Source of the DNA: CBDBES01 sp965204465
GTDB taxonomy: Bacteria; Spirochaetota; Leptospiria; Turneriellales; CBDBES01
Assembly: GCA_965204465.1 (NCBI GenBank)
Contig: CBDBES010000002.1
Coordinates: 744,001 to 808,000, forward strand
DNA: 64,000 nt
Direction of reading: 5' to 3'
Shown here: positions 42,705-51,388 of the stretch, piece by piece
How the letters are laid out: every line of letters starts with the position of its first letter
Numbering within the stretch: the first letter of the stretch is position 1
Made by a program: the position numbers and the translations under genes
Notes under the pieces: model-generated
What the model saw: only the letters and a program-made list of their open reading frames with translations
What the model was told of the DNA's origin: nothing
The model's database searches: none

Positions 42705-44203
42705 GGGGCTGTCTAAAAAGGCTTACGAGAAAAAGTCTATTATAATTACTTGTCAGGATAAATCGATTTTGCTCTATTCTACGTTATGTCTCAGAATAAT
42801 TCACTTTTATTTACAGACCTGCCTCCGCAAGAGGTAAATGATAAGAAATATCTACACAGGCAGGTAACCTTTAAGGAATACGATACAGGACAGAGAGAGC
42901 TTTTTCCGGAGGATATTGAGCAATCCCTGCCTAAGTTTCATATTGCACGCTTTATCAAGCTTGCTATGGACAAAATCAATATTGATTCTCTTATATCCAG
43001 CTATAAAGGTGGGGGAGCCAGCGCCTATAATCCCAGGTTATTGTTAAGTGTGTGGCTTCTGGCTCTTACTTACAAGACCTATAGCTGTCGTGGGGTAGCT
43101 AAATTGCTTAGAGAGAACATTGCCTTTAAGTGGCTCAGTGGGAATAAGATCATAGATTTTCGTACCCTGAATAATTTTCGTTCTCGTTTAGAGAAAGATA
43201 TAAAAAAGATATTCCAGGAGGTGATTCAAATAGGTATAAAGAATGGTATTATTACTGCTAAAGATATTTTCATAGATCATTCTAAATTCGAGGCAGATGC
43301 GAATCGTCATAAGGTGATCTGGGGCAAGCGTGTAAAAAACCAAACAGCGAAGATAGAATCAGAGTTAGACATGCTTTTTTCCTATATTTCTCGCATTGAG
43401 AAGTCAGAGGGTAAAGAATACGGTAATGGTGATTACTCTGAGACAAGTAACAGGAACTTCTCGGATTCTGATATAGATAAGATGATCACAGATGTTAATT
43501 CACAATTAAAAGATCATGAGATAAGCCGTGATGCTGGGCGGGACAGGAAAGCGAAGTTCCGTCGGCTAAAAGTATTATTACATCGGCTCAAGAAATATAA
43601 TTATTCAAAATTATTATTAGGTAAGCGTAGGAGCTATTCGAAGACAGACCCCGATGCGATAGCTATGTTTCAAAAAGACGAAGTGATCAAGCCTGGATAT
43701 AATGAGGGTGTTGCCACGAGTGATGGGTTTGTTTTAGATTACTCCATCTCGCAGACCTCAGGTGATACTGATAAACTGATTGATTTAGTCGATGGCACAG
43801 AGAAAAATACAGGCGTAAAAGCAGATTCGGTTACAGCGGATTCTGCCTATGGCAGTGAAGAGAACTATCAACATTTAGAAGATAAAGATATAAAAGCTAA
43901 TGTGAAGTATTCTACCTATCATCCTGAAAAGACAAAAAAGTATCATCAGGCAAAGGTTTGCAAAGATCAGTTTCTTTATGAAAAATCATCTGATACTTAT
44001 CGCTGTCCTCAGGGCAAGGTGCTGACATTTATTAAAGAGAAGTTATCAAGAAAAACAGTTAACGGTTATAGAGCCAATGTTAAAGTCTATTCCGCACCTC
44101 CAGCCCAGCCGCAGGCTGTTCCCCAAATACTACTCAAAAGACTCTTATTAAGCGCCTGTATTGGCAAAGTCAATGAAAAATCACTCCCTTTTTAGACAGC
44201 CCC
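42705..44203 (+). mobile_element. IS1182-family insertion sequence, 1499 bp
   Basis: Perfect 17-bp inverted repeats, ggggctgtctaaaaagg at 42705-42721 and its complement at 44187-44203, enclose one transposase gene. No clear target duplication. Comparison with the uninterrupted sequence near 17847-17890 (gaaacggag ... agcgcgtggg) shows the empty-site counterpart. Confidence 0.88.
42786..44195 (+). CDS. IS1182-family transposase, C-terminally frameshifted
   Basis: 469 residues. The N-terminal DUF772-type region (FHIARFIKLAMDKINIDSLISSYKGGGASAYNPRLLLSVWLLALTYKTYSCRGVAKLLRENIAFKWLSG) and catalytic Asp-containing IFIDHSKFEADANRHK and VTADSAYGSEENYQHL are clear. After the Cys-containing YRCPQGKVLTF block the frame turns into proline/glutamine-rich sequence; another frame continues AAGCSPNTTQKTLIKRLYWQ as expected for the family, so a frameshift lies near 44095-44125. 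The usual C-terminal domain with the third acidic residue is missing, so the protein is probably inactive. Confidence 0.85.
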   Translation: MSQNNSLLFTDLPPQEVNDKKYLHRQVTFKEYDTGQRELFPEDIEQSLPKFHIARFIKLAMDKINIDSLISSYKGGGASAYNPRLLLSVWLLALTYKTYSCRGVAKLLRENIAFKWLSGNKIIDFRTLNNFRSRLEKDIKKIFQEVIQIGIKNGIITAKDIFIDHSKFEADANRHKVIWGKRVKNQTAKIESELDMLFSYISRIEKSEGKEYGNGDYSETSNRNFSDSDIDKMITDVNSQLKDHEISRDAGRDRKAKFRRLKVLLHRLKKYNYSKLLLGKRRSYSKTDPDAIAMFQKDEVIKPGYNEGVATSDGFVLDYSISQTSGDTDKLIDLVDGTEKNTGVKADSVTADSAYGSEENYQHLEDKDIKANVKYSTYHPEKTKKYHQAKVCKDQFLYEKSSDTYRCPQGKVLTFIKEKLSRKTVNGYRANVKVYSAPPAQPQAVPQILLKRLLLSACIGKVNEKSLPF

Positions 44204-44269
44204 CAGCGGGTTCTTTTTTTTCACCCTACGGGCACAGGTCTTACACTAAGAAAAAAAAAGAATAAACAA

Positions 44270-46519
44270 TTACTTTTTAAACCTATACCTGGTGGTATAA
44301 CTAGCCATGGGGGTGGTACCCCTGGTAAAGGTAACTTTTAAATAAAATTCAGCACCTGCTGCGAGAGAATTTATTCCATTGATCACACCTGCATTGGTTA
44401 CTGTGGGTAGAGACAACGCATTACCATTTGTATCTTCTATTACATAACTACCCGCGGCAGTGCCCTGAACTCCCGTACCAGAAGTAGTAATATCCATGGC
44501 GGCATCTCCTATGTCATAGAAAAATACGAAGTCACTAGCAGAAGGTCTTCCAAGGGTAGTGTTTGAAAAACGTAAAAAACCAGATGCCATTCTTACCGCC
44601 TGCTCATCTGCCGTTTGGGGAATAGAGGCTATAAAGGGATATTCTGTATTAGAACCAAAATTCCATACAAAGTCATCCATATTGTTAACACTACCGTCAT
44701 TATTGCTGTCATATCGAACCGATTCCTCGTCTGCTACAGAATTGCCATCGATGTCAAAAGTAGTTTGCCAGTTAAAGAAAATAGCCAGAGGGCTACAGCT
44801 GCCTGTATTGGGGGTTGTAGGAGCGATGAATGCGGAAGTTGCAAAACCGCCTACACATGTAAGAGTGCCACTTTCGTTAGAGGCTACAACAGTAGCGAAG
44901 ACTGCACTACCATTTTTGAATAATGTTGAAGTATCTTGATCATAATAGGAATTAGTTATACTACCAGCACTATTCTCCCCTACCAGGCCGCCTGCAGAAG
45001 AAGAAAAACCAGAAGAAGAAGAAGAAACATTCCCTGTAGAGTAGGAATTGCTTATACTACTAGTATTCCTCCCTACCAGGCCGCCTGCAGAAGAAGAAAA
45101 ACCAGAAGAAGAAGAAGAAACATTCCCTGTAGAGTAGGAATTGCTTATACTACTACTACTAGTATTCCACCCTGCCAGGCCGCCTGCATAAGAAGAACCA
45201 GAAGTAGAAGAAGAATCAACATTTCCTGTAGAGTAAGAATTGGTTATACTACTTAAACTACCATTATTCCCTGCCAGGCCGCCTGCAAAAGAACTACCAG
45301 AAGTAGAAGAAGAATCAACATTCCCCGTAGAGTAGGAATTGCTTATTATACTACTACTACCATTATTTTCCCCTACCAGGCCGCCTGCAGAAGAAGAAAA
45401 ACCAGAAGAAGAAACATTCCCTGTAGAGTAGGAATTGATTATACTACTAGTATTCCTCCCTACCAGGCCGCCTGCAGAAGAAGAACTACCAGAAGAAGAA
45501 ACATTTCCCGTAGAGTAGGAATTGGTTATCATGCTACGATCATTCATCCCTACCAGACCGCCTGCAGAAAAAGAACCACTAGAAGCAGAAGCAGAAGTAG
45601 AAGCATCTATATCTACATTCAAAAGGCCAATATTTCTGATCTTTGCCTCGGATGTACGCCCGAAAAGGCCTGCATAAGATTCACCAGAGGTAAGATCGAT
45701 ATTGATCGTAAGACCACTTATGGTGAATCCCTTTCCGTCTAAAGTGCCTTTGAAACTATTTCTAAAATCTCTTCCAATGGGTTGAAATCCTGTGCATGTA
45801 CCCGTAGTACCCTCAGGGCATGTATCGTTATCAACCGAAGAAGCATCTATATCTTGCCCCAACTCATAGAATGCATTAAGGTCATCTCTCATTGCCTGTA
45901 ATTGATCTGCATTACATATAATGTATGGGTCATTTTCTGTTCCCATTCCATAATTACCTCCCGAAAAATTGGTTTTAGAGTTGGCATCTGATTGACCGCA
46001 TACAGTATCTTCATCTTTCGTGGTGACCACAAGATCACGATCAGGAATAGAATCATAGCCAGAGTCACCACTTGTAGAGGAATGAGTAATGGTAACAGAG
46101 GTATCTCTAGAGAATATGTCATCATCTATAAGGGTCAATGATACTCTTTGGGAGGTTTCCCAATTATCCGCAGTAAAGGTCAGGGTAATGGAAGTATCTG
46201 CGTTATCTATAGTCTGGCTACCAGAATTCAATTGCAAATTATCGGGAGAATTGGCAGGTAGGCTGATCTCTATTTCTACATTAGCAGTAGGCTGGGTATT
46301 TAAAACAATGGTATATGCGTACGTATTGCCATTACTGTCGCCTTCCGTAAGTGTGATCGTAGCAGGTAATGGTGAGTTATCTTTTGCATAAGTGATGCCT
46401 GGGGTATCCCCATTACCCGACGACGGAGTTGGGTCTGGATCGTTTTCATTACTCTTGCAAAAAGGCAGGGATAGAATGGATATTATGGCCATGATGCTGT
46501 ATAAAGAATTTGTTTTCAT
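44270..46519 (-). CDS. Large surface lipoprotein, Calx-beta-like and GLUG repeats (paralog 2)
   Basis: 749 residues; signal ends LPFC (Cys21). Only one Calx-beta-like domain is present (ITLTEGDSNGNTYAYTIVLNTQPTANVEIEISLP...), against four in paralog 1, but seven GLUG modules (AGGLVGRN...ISNSYSTGNVSS). The YIICNADQLQAMRDDLNAFYELGQDID segment and the C-terminal 200 residues with DSNNDGSVNNMDDF match paralog 1, parts of them at near-identical DNA level. The start has a strong AAAGGAGGAAT ribosome-binding site, and upstream of that a tract of 10-bp repeats. An IS1182 element lies 66 bp past its stop. Confidence 0.85.
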   Translation of the reverse strand: MKTNSLYSIMAIISILSLPFCKSNENDPDPTPSSGNGDTPGITYAKDNSPLPATITLTEGDSNGNTYAYTIVLNTQPTANVEIEISLPANSPDNLQLNSGSQTIDNADTSITLTFTADNWETSQRVSLTLIDDDIFSRDTSVTITHSSTSGDSGYDSIPDRDLVVTTKDEDTVCGQSDANSKTNFSGGNYGMGTENDPYIICNADQLQAMRDDLNAFYELGQDIDASSVDNDTCPEGTTGTCTGFQPIGRDFRNSFKGTLDGKGFTISGLTINIDLTSGESYAGLFGRTSEAKIRNIGLLNVDIDASTSASASSGSFSAGGLVGMNDRSMITNSYSTGNVSSSGSSSSAGGLVGRNTSSIINSYSTGNVSSSGFSSSAGGLVGENNGSSSIISNSYSTGNVDSSSTSGSSFAGGLAGNNGSLSSITNSYSTGNVDSSSTSGSSYAGGLAGWNTSSSSISNSYSTGNVSSSSSGFSSSAGGLVGRNTSSISNSYSTGNVSSSSSGFSSSAGGLVGENSAGSITNSYYDQDTSTLFKNGSAVFATVVASNESGTLTCVGGFATSAFIAPTTPNTGSCSPLAIFFNWQTTFDIDGNSVADEESVRYDSNNDGSVNNMDDFVWNFGSNTEYPFIASIPQTADEQAVRMASGFLRFSNTTLGRPSASDFVFFYDIGDAAMDITTSGTGVQGTAAGSYVIEDTNGNALSLPTVTNAGVINGINSLAAGAEFYLKVTFTRGTTPMASYTTRYRFKK
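44940..45570. repeat. GLUG-module DNA repeats in paralog 2
   Basis: Seven in-frame modules of roughly 80-100 bp each. Some neighbours are almost identical (for example around 45000-45070 and 45080-45140, with the same agaagaagaaacattccctg stretch), which suggests recent duplication. Confidence 0.8.
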
Positions 46520-46540
46520 TTTTTATTCCTCCTTTAAGAG

Positions 46541-46606
46541 TTGGTCAGGTTTGGTAAGGGTTGGTAAGGTTTGGTAAGGGTTGGTAAGGGTTGGTAAGGG
46601 TTGGTA
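46541..46606. repeat. Decamer tandem repeat in the leader of GLUG paralog 2
   Basis: Six copies of a 10-bp unit ttggtaaggg (variants ttggtcaggt and ttggtaaggt) plus a partial seventh ttggta. They begin about six bases upstream of the ribosome-binding site of the minus-strand lipoprotein gene, so they lie in its leader or promoter region. Confidence 0.92.
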
Positions 46607-46877
46607 TAAATAAACTCTTAAAATACTTAGATACCGTATATAAACTATAAACAAAAAGACAAGTATTTTTTTCTTACCCTCTACAATTAGAGAAGAAAGT
46701 CAGGCAGATTTTATTATAGCAAATTATAAGCAATTCATGCCTAAGAACGCAAGACTGATTATTGAGGATTTAGCTTTAAAATAGAGAAAAAGCCATAATG
46801 AGAATTGCTGGGTAATTTGGGGTACTATTCTATAGAGATGGTTATTATTACTTAATTTCATTAAGGACATTTAATCT
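46607..46877. other. Divergent intergenic region
   Basis: About 270 bp between the decamer tract and the lipid operon. It must hold divergent promoters. A 40-codon open stretch ending at TAG 46782-46784 (EESQADFIIANYKQFMPKNA...) has no good start and may be a gene remnant; I do not recognise it. No clear inverted operator is seen. Confidence 0.3.
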
Positions 46878-48059
46878 ATGGACCCAGATAGTGGGGTAGA
46901 AACACCTAAAAATTTTGTCCAATGTTTTCAAAAAATATTAGACAAAACATGTATGTTTTTATATATAGTAGAATGGTGTATAAAGGCGTTTCAAGTGAGT
47001 GAAAAAAAAACAGAACATCAAAATAAAAATTATAGTCTCTTAGATTCGATCATCGGGTCGAGTGCATTGCCTGACTTCATGCTCAAATGGGGCATCAGAT
47101 ATTTGGTCAAACAGAGGATTAAGACAAGTTATCATCCTGATCCAGAAATCAGGCAAGAAAAATTTAAACAATTTATTGATGATTTAAAAAAACAACCCAT
47201 CGCTGTGAATACCCGAACCGTAAATGCCCAGCATTATGAACTACCGCCTGAATTCTTTGAAGTAGTTCTGGGTCATCACCTCAAGTATAGCTGTGCTTAT
47301 TTCAAATCAAAAAAAGACTCTCTGGATGATGCAGAGTTGAATATGCTGGATAAATACATACAACGAGCACAAATCAAGAATAATGATAAAATACTTGAAT
47401 TAGGATGTGGTTGGGGTTCGCTCACTCTCCATATTGCTAGAAAATTCCCCAATAGCAAGATCACCGCCATATCTAACTCAAGGCTACAAAAGAATTTCAT
47501 CAACCAGAAATTGAAAAGTGAGAAAATAAAAAATGTCAGTATCTTAACTAAAGATATCAATCATTTTGATACCAGTAAAAAATTTGATAAAATTATTTCT
47601 ATTGAAATGTTTGAGCATGCGAGGAACTATGAAAAACTGTTTCAAAAAGTAAGAAAATTTCTGAAAAAGGGGGGCTTGGTTTTCATCCATATTTTTGCCC
47701 ATAAAGAAATGGCATATCCATTCAACGCAAAGGATGATTCAGATTGGATGTCTAAATATTTCTTCACAGGTGGGGTTATGCCAAGCAGTCACTTATTTAC
47801 CTATTTTATTCATCCTTTAAAAATCAAGAATCACTGGGTGATCAATGGAAAACAATATTACCATACGTCTTGCAAATGGTTAGAAAATATTGATAAAAAT
47901 AAAGAGAAAATAATGCAAATTTTCAAGAGCATATATGGTAAAGAATACAAATTATGGTACCAATATTGGAGAATTTTTTTTATGGCGGTTGCTGAATTAT
48001 TTGGATACAAAAAAGGGAGCGAATGGGTGATCAATCACTACCTGTTTGAGAAACCATAG
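46878..48059 (+). CDS. Cfa-like SAM-dependent fatty-acid methyltransferase (UfaM-type)
   Basis: 393 residues; the real start may be GTG at 46995, since the family usually has about 40 fewer N-terminal residues. Features: LLDSIIGSSALPDFMLKWGIRYLVKQRI, AQHYELPPEFFEVVLGHHLKYSCAYF, the SAM-binding ILELGCGWGSLTLHIARKFPNSKITAISNS, FDKIISIEMFEHARNYEKLF, and the C-terminal FFMAVAELFGYKKGSEWVINHYLFE. This branch lacks the full Cfa N-terminal lipid domain. Relatives methylate unsaturated phospholipid acyl chains, including in furan fatty acid synthesis in Rhodobacter. It is the first gene of a six-gene operon. Confidence 0.85.
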   Translation: MDPDSGVETPKNFVQCFQKILDKTCMFLYIVEWCIKAFQVSEKKTEHQNKNYSLLDSIIGSSALPDFMLKWGIRYLVKQRIKTSYHPDPEIRQEKFKQFIDDLKKQPIAVNTRTVNAQHYELPPEFFEVVLGHHLKYSCAYFKSKKDSLDDAELNMLDKYIQRAQIKNNDKILELGCGWGSLTLHIARKFPNSKITAISNSRLQKNFINQKLKSEKIKNVSILTKDINHFDTSKKFDKIISIEMFEHARNYEKLFQKVRKFLKKGGLVFIHIFAHKEMAYPFNAKDDSDWMSKYFFTGGVMPSSHLFTYFIHPLKIKNHWVINGKQYYHTSCKWLENIDKNKEKIMQIFKSIYGKEYKLWYQYWRIFFMAVAELFGYKKGSEWVINHYLFEKP

Positions 48060-49352
48060 ATGAAAAAATTACCCTTCCAGATAAAAGCCGGATACAGCAG
48101 TCTCGATATTGCCCTCATCGCGGTTGAGGTTGTGCTTCAATTATATCTGCTGAAGTTTTATGTTACAGAGATGCATCTTTCACCTACCTTAGTGGGTATT
48201 GCCATGGCAATTGCCATTCTATGGGACGCCATCACAGACCCGATCATGGGCTCTGTTTCTGATAGTACTAGATCTAGAATAGGGAGGCGGCGTCTTTATA
48301 TTCTTATAGGTGGTATTTGCTTAACACTTTCTTTTCCTCTACTTTTTCTGAATGTCGGTGATTTAAATACATGGCAGATATTCACCCAGTTATTGATCAC
48401 CTATATCCTGATCAATACCAGCTTAACCATCATTGCGATTCCCCACTCAGCCCTTGGGGCAGAGATTGCTCCTGATCAGCATGAAAGGACTAGTCTCTAT
48501 GGCTTCAAATTATTCTTTGGCAATATCGGTTTATTAATAGGTACATTATCTCCCTATTTTTTTACAGCGGGTTTCGAGGGTGCCGTTTTTTACACGAGTG
48601 TTCTCATTGCCTTTTCTTCTGCCGTAACGACTGTCATTGCCTTCTTATCCACAAAAAAGTGGGACAACAACAGACGCCGGAGCATATTCTCATTGAAGTA
48701 TTTTTTCACCTCCACAAAAGGAGTATTCAGGCATAGGGCATTCAGGATCATACTTATAGCCTTTACGATTGCGACCATCGCCAGAACGATAAATTCATCC
48801 ATTGCTTTATTTTACTATGAAAACTTCCTGGGATTAAGTGGCAAAGAGGTTATCATCAATATTCTGGGAACATTTATTGTTGCGATCAGCATATCCATAC
48901 CATTTTGGATTTATATTTCCAGAATATGGGGCAAAATAGACCCTGCGTCTTGGGCCATCATGCTTCTGGGAATAGGCACGACTATTGTTTATCCTTTATT
49001 TGCAAAAGGTTCTTTGCCTGGGCCGATCGCCGCCGCAGTTGTGGGAGGTTTTTTAGTGGGTTCTGTGATTTTATTCGATTCTCTGGTGGGTGACATTGCC
49101 GTAGCAGAACAAAAAGAAGGAATTTATTTTGGTTTTTGGAGAATGAGCACAAAGGTTTCCAGGGCTTTTGGAATTTCACTGACAGGTCTGCTATTAACGA
49201 TGATAGGCTTTGACGAAAAATCTACTCATCAATCTAGCTCTACTTCATTTGGTCTCTCTATGATCTTTGGGCCAGTGGTAGGATCATTATTTGCCTTGTC
49301 GGGCATCATTTTCAGAAGAACAAAGAAAATTAGAATATTGCAGGAATCATAA
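48060..49352 (+). CDS. GPH-family (MFS) transporter
   Basis: 430 residues with about 12 hydrophobic helices, of the glycoside-pentoside-hexuronide:cation symporter type. Early motif: MAIAILWDAITDPIMGSVSDSTRSRIGRRRLYIL near residue 50-80, with the DP.MG..SD..RSR.GRRR pattern of the family. Later SALGAEIAPDQHERTSLYGFK also fits. The start is directly next to the previous stop. In related fatty-acid clusters this transporter type recurs, where it may move a lipid or sugar; the substrate is unknown. Confidence 0.88.
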   Translation: MKKLPFQIKAGYSSLDIALIAVEVVLQLYLLKFYVTEMHLSPTLVGIAMAIAILWDAITDPIMGSVSDSTRSRIGRRRLYILIGGICLTLSFPLLFLNVGDLNTWQIFTQLLITYILINTSLTIIAIPHSALGAEIAPDQHERTSLYGFKLFFGNIGLLIGTLSPYFFTAGFEGAVFYTSVLIAFSSAVTTVIAFLSTKKWDNNRRRSIFSLKYFFTSTKGVFRHRAFRIILIAFTIATIARTINSSIALFYYENFLGLSGKEVIINILGTFIVAISISIPFWIYISRIWGKIDPASWAIMLLGIGTTIVYPLFAKGSLPGPIAAAVVGGFLVGSVILFDSLVGDIAVAEQKEGIYFGFWRMSTKVSRAFGISLTGLLLTMIGFDEKSTHQSSSTSFGLSMIFGPVVGSLFALSGIIFRRTKKIRILQES

Positions 49353-50123
49353 ATGAAATATTTGATCAAAGACCTTGCGGAGTTGACCAACTTTTCAAAA
49401 GACAGAATTCGAAAATGGCAGGCAAGATACAAGCTTCTTAAACCCACCCTGGGAGAAAACGGCTATTATTATCATTCCAATGAAGATTTTTATGTACTCA
49501 ATGCCGTTAAGAAAAAACTCGAGAGTGGCCAGAAGTTCAAGGATATCATTCGACTGGGCAGAGAGAATCTTTTGAATGAGCGTTTTGATAAATTTAATGA
49601 AGAAGAACTTCGCATCATCGATTTAATAGATAAAAATCACTTTTTTTCTTTAGGTAAAGTCTATGACCAAAAATCAAAGAAAAATTTCGTCAATTGGATC
49701 AGAGAAGATTTGCACCCCTTAGTTGTATTGGTGGGCAAGGCCTGGGAAGAGAAGCTGATCACAGTCGCGGCAGAACACGCATTTTCCAGGTGGTTTTTCG
49801 GCTATTTCTCGCAAAAAATACAGGCCTTCATAACAGACTCCACTCCGGAAATACTGGTGAGTGTTTACCCCAAAGATAATCATGAACTTGGAGCACTTCT
49901 TCATTACGGAGAACTACTTCACTCTAAAAAATCAGTCAGATTTTGCGGAAAGTTAGCTGAAGATCAACTATTCAAAGAACTTCAATCACAAAGATATAAG
50001 GAACTGCATGTCTCTGCAGTCAGGAGATATAAAAACTCAGAAATCGAAAATTTTAAAAGGCGCATACTTCAGCGATTTTCGAAGGTAAGCATTAAAATTG
50101 GCGGCAGAGGAACACAAGAATGA
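49353..50123 (+). CDS. MerR-type regulator with CarH/LitR cobalamin-binding photoreceptor domain
   Basis: 256 residues. The N-terminus is a MerR winged helix (YLIKDLAELTNFSKDRIRKWQARYKLLKPTLGENGYYYHSNEDFYVL). The rest has the B12-binding layout of CarH: the four-helix part with W-x9-EH, here Trp131, Val138, Glu141 and His142, then a Rossmann-like part with DNHELG, whose His177 would be the lower axial cobalt ligand. As I recall, these numbers equal those in Thermus CarH. The residue at 132 (His in Thermus) is Glu. CarH and LitR bind adenosylcobalamin in the dark and release DNA on light. It overlaps the next gene by four bases. Confidence 0.85.
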   Translation: MKYLIKDLAELTNFSKDRIRKWQARYKLLKPTLGENGYYYHSNEDFYVLNAVKKKLESGQKFKDIIRLGRENLLNERFDKFNEEELRIIDLIDKNHFFSLGKVYDQKSKKNFVNWIREDLHPLVVLVGKAWEEKLITVAAEHAFSRWFFGYFSQKIQAFITDSTPEILVSVYPKDNHELGALLHYGELLHSKKSVRFCGKLAEDQLFKELQSQRYKELHVSAVRRYKNSEIENFKRRILQRFSKVSIKIGGRGTQE

Positions 50124-51388
50124 AAGAGCGTTTAGCTGTTATTGGAAGCGGTATTGCCGGGTTGGGGGCAGCCTATCACCTAAGTACAGAATATGATGTA
50201 ACTTTATTTGAAAAGAATCAAACTTTGGGCGGTCACACGAACACGATCACTATCACAGAAGATAATAAAAATGTGAATATAGACACGGGTTTCATTGTAT
50301 TTAACAAGAAAACATATCCAAATCTTGTGAGATTGTTTGATCAATTAAATGTGGAATATCAGCCTGGTAGTATGTCATTCAGTGTATATAATAAAAACAC
50401 AAACCTTCAATATGCCGGCAATAATATAAAAACTCTCTTCGCCCAGAAGAAAAATATCTTCAGAAAAAAGTACTGGAAATTCCTGCTAGAAATAAATAGA
50501 TTCAACAGCCAAGCCCCTGCCCAGCTGAACACAGATAAAGTAAACGTACCGCTGAGTGAATACTTATCTAAGGAAGGCTATAGTGATGACTTCATTATGA
50601 ATTTTATAATTCCAATGGGCTCGGCGGTTTGGTCAACCCCTATCCACAAAATGCTAAGGTTCCCGGCCAAAACATTGATACGCTTCTTTCATAATCATGG
50701 ATTTTTGGGCCTAAATACTCAGTTCCAATGGCTTACCGTGAAGAATGGCTCCAAAAACTATATACTGAAAATTTTAGAGAAAAGCAGATTTGATCATAAA
50801 ATAAATTGTCCTGTGCATGAAGTGGAATTTCTCAAGAAACAAGTGGGCGTCAAAACCAAACATGAAAGTTTTTTGTTCGATAAGGTAATCCTGGCCGCTC
50901 ATGCCGATGAATCATTGAAATTATTGAAAAACCCAAATGAGCTACAAAAAATATTGTTGTCAAATTTCAAGTATGAAAAGAATCAGGCCATTCTACATAC
51001 AGATCCATCTATCATGCCGCCTTTAAAAAAAATATGGTCTTCGTGGAATTACAAGATCAAAGAAATTGACGGGGTGCTTAGATCATCAACAGTATATTAC
51101 ATGAATTCACTACAAAATTTGAAGACAAAAACACAATACTTTTTATCAATGAATGATTTTGACGAAATTGATCCCAAAAAAATATTACGGGTCATCGACT
51201 ATGAACATCCGCTATTTAATTTAAATGCAATCGATGCTCAGGATAAACTTAGCCAACTAAATGAGAATTCCCAGATCTATTTCTGCGGTAGCTATTTTAA
51301 GTACGGCTTTCATGAAGATGCACTTACTTCTGCATTAGATTTATCGGCCAGACTTCTCAAAAAAGAATGTGAGGAAGCCCATGTTTAA
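50120..51388 (+). CDS. FAD-dependent amine oxidase-like oxidoreductase
   Basis: 422 residues. The FAD-binding motif LAVIGSGIAGLGAAYHLSTEYDVTLFEKNQTLGGHTNT (GxGxxG...E...GG) opens the protein, and NIDTGFIVFNKKTYPNLVRLFDQL, MGSAVWSTP, and FCGSYFKYGFHEDALTSALDLSARLL match the NAD(P)-binding amine-oxidase-like proteins found next to DUF1365 and Cfa genes in many bacteria. These are thought to desaturate or oxidise methylated fatty acids, but I know of no settled reaction for this exact type. Starts by ATGA overlap with the regulator gene. Confidence 0.88.
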   Translation: MKERLAVIGSGIAGLGAAYHLSTEYDVTLFEKNQTLGGHTNTITITEDNKNVNIDTGFIVFNKKTYPNLVRLFDQLNVEYQPGSMSFSVYNKNTNLQYAGNNIKTLFAQKKNIFRKKYWKFLLEINRFNSQAPAQLNTDKVNVPLSEYLSKEGYSDDFIMNFIIPMGSAVWSTPIHKMLRFPAKTLIRFFHNHGFLGLNTQFQWLTVKNGSKNYILKILEKSRFDHKINCPVHEVEFLKKQVGVKTKHESFLFDKVILAAHADESLKLLKNPNELQKILLSNFKYEKNQAILHTDPSIMPPLKKIWSSWNYKIKEIDGVLRSSTVYYMNSLQNLKTKTQYFLSMNDFDEIDPKKILRVIDYEHPLFNLNAIDAQDKLSQLNENSQIYFCGSYFKYGFHEDALTSALDLSARLLKKECEEAHV

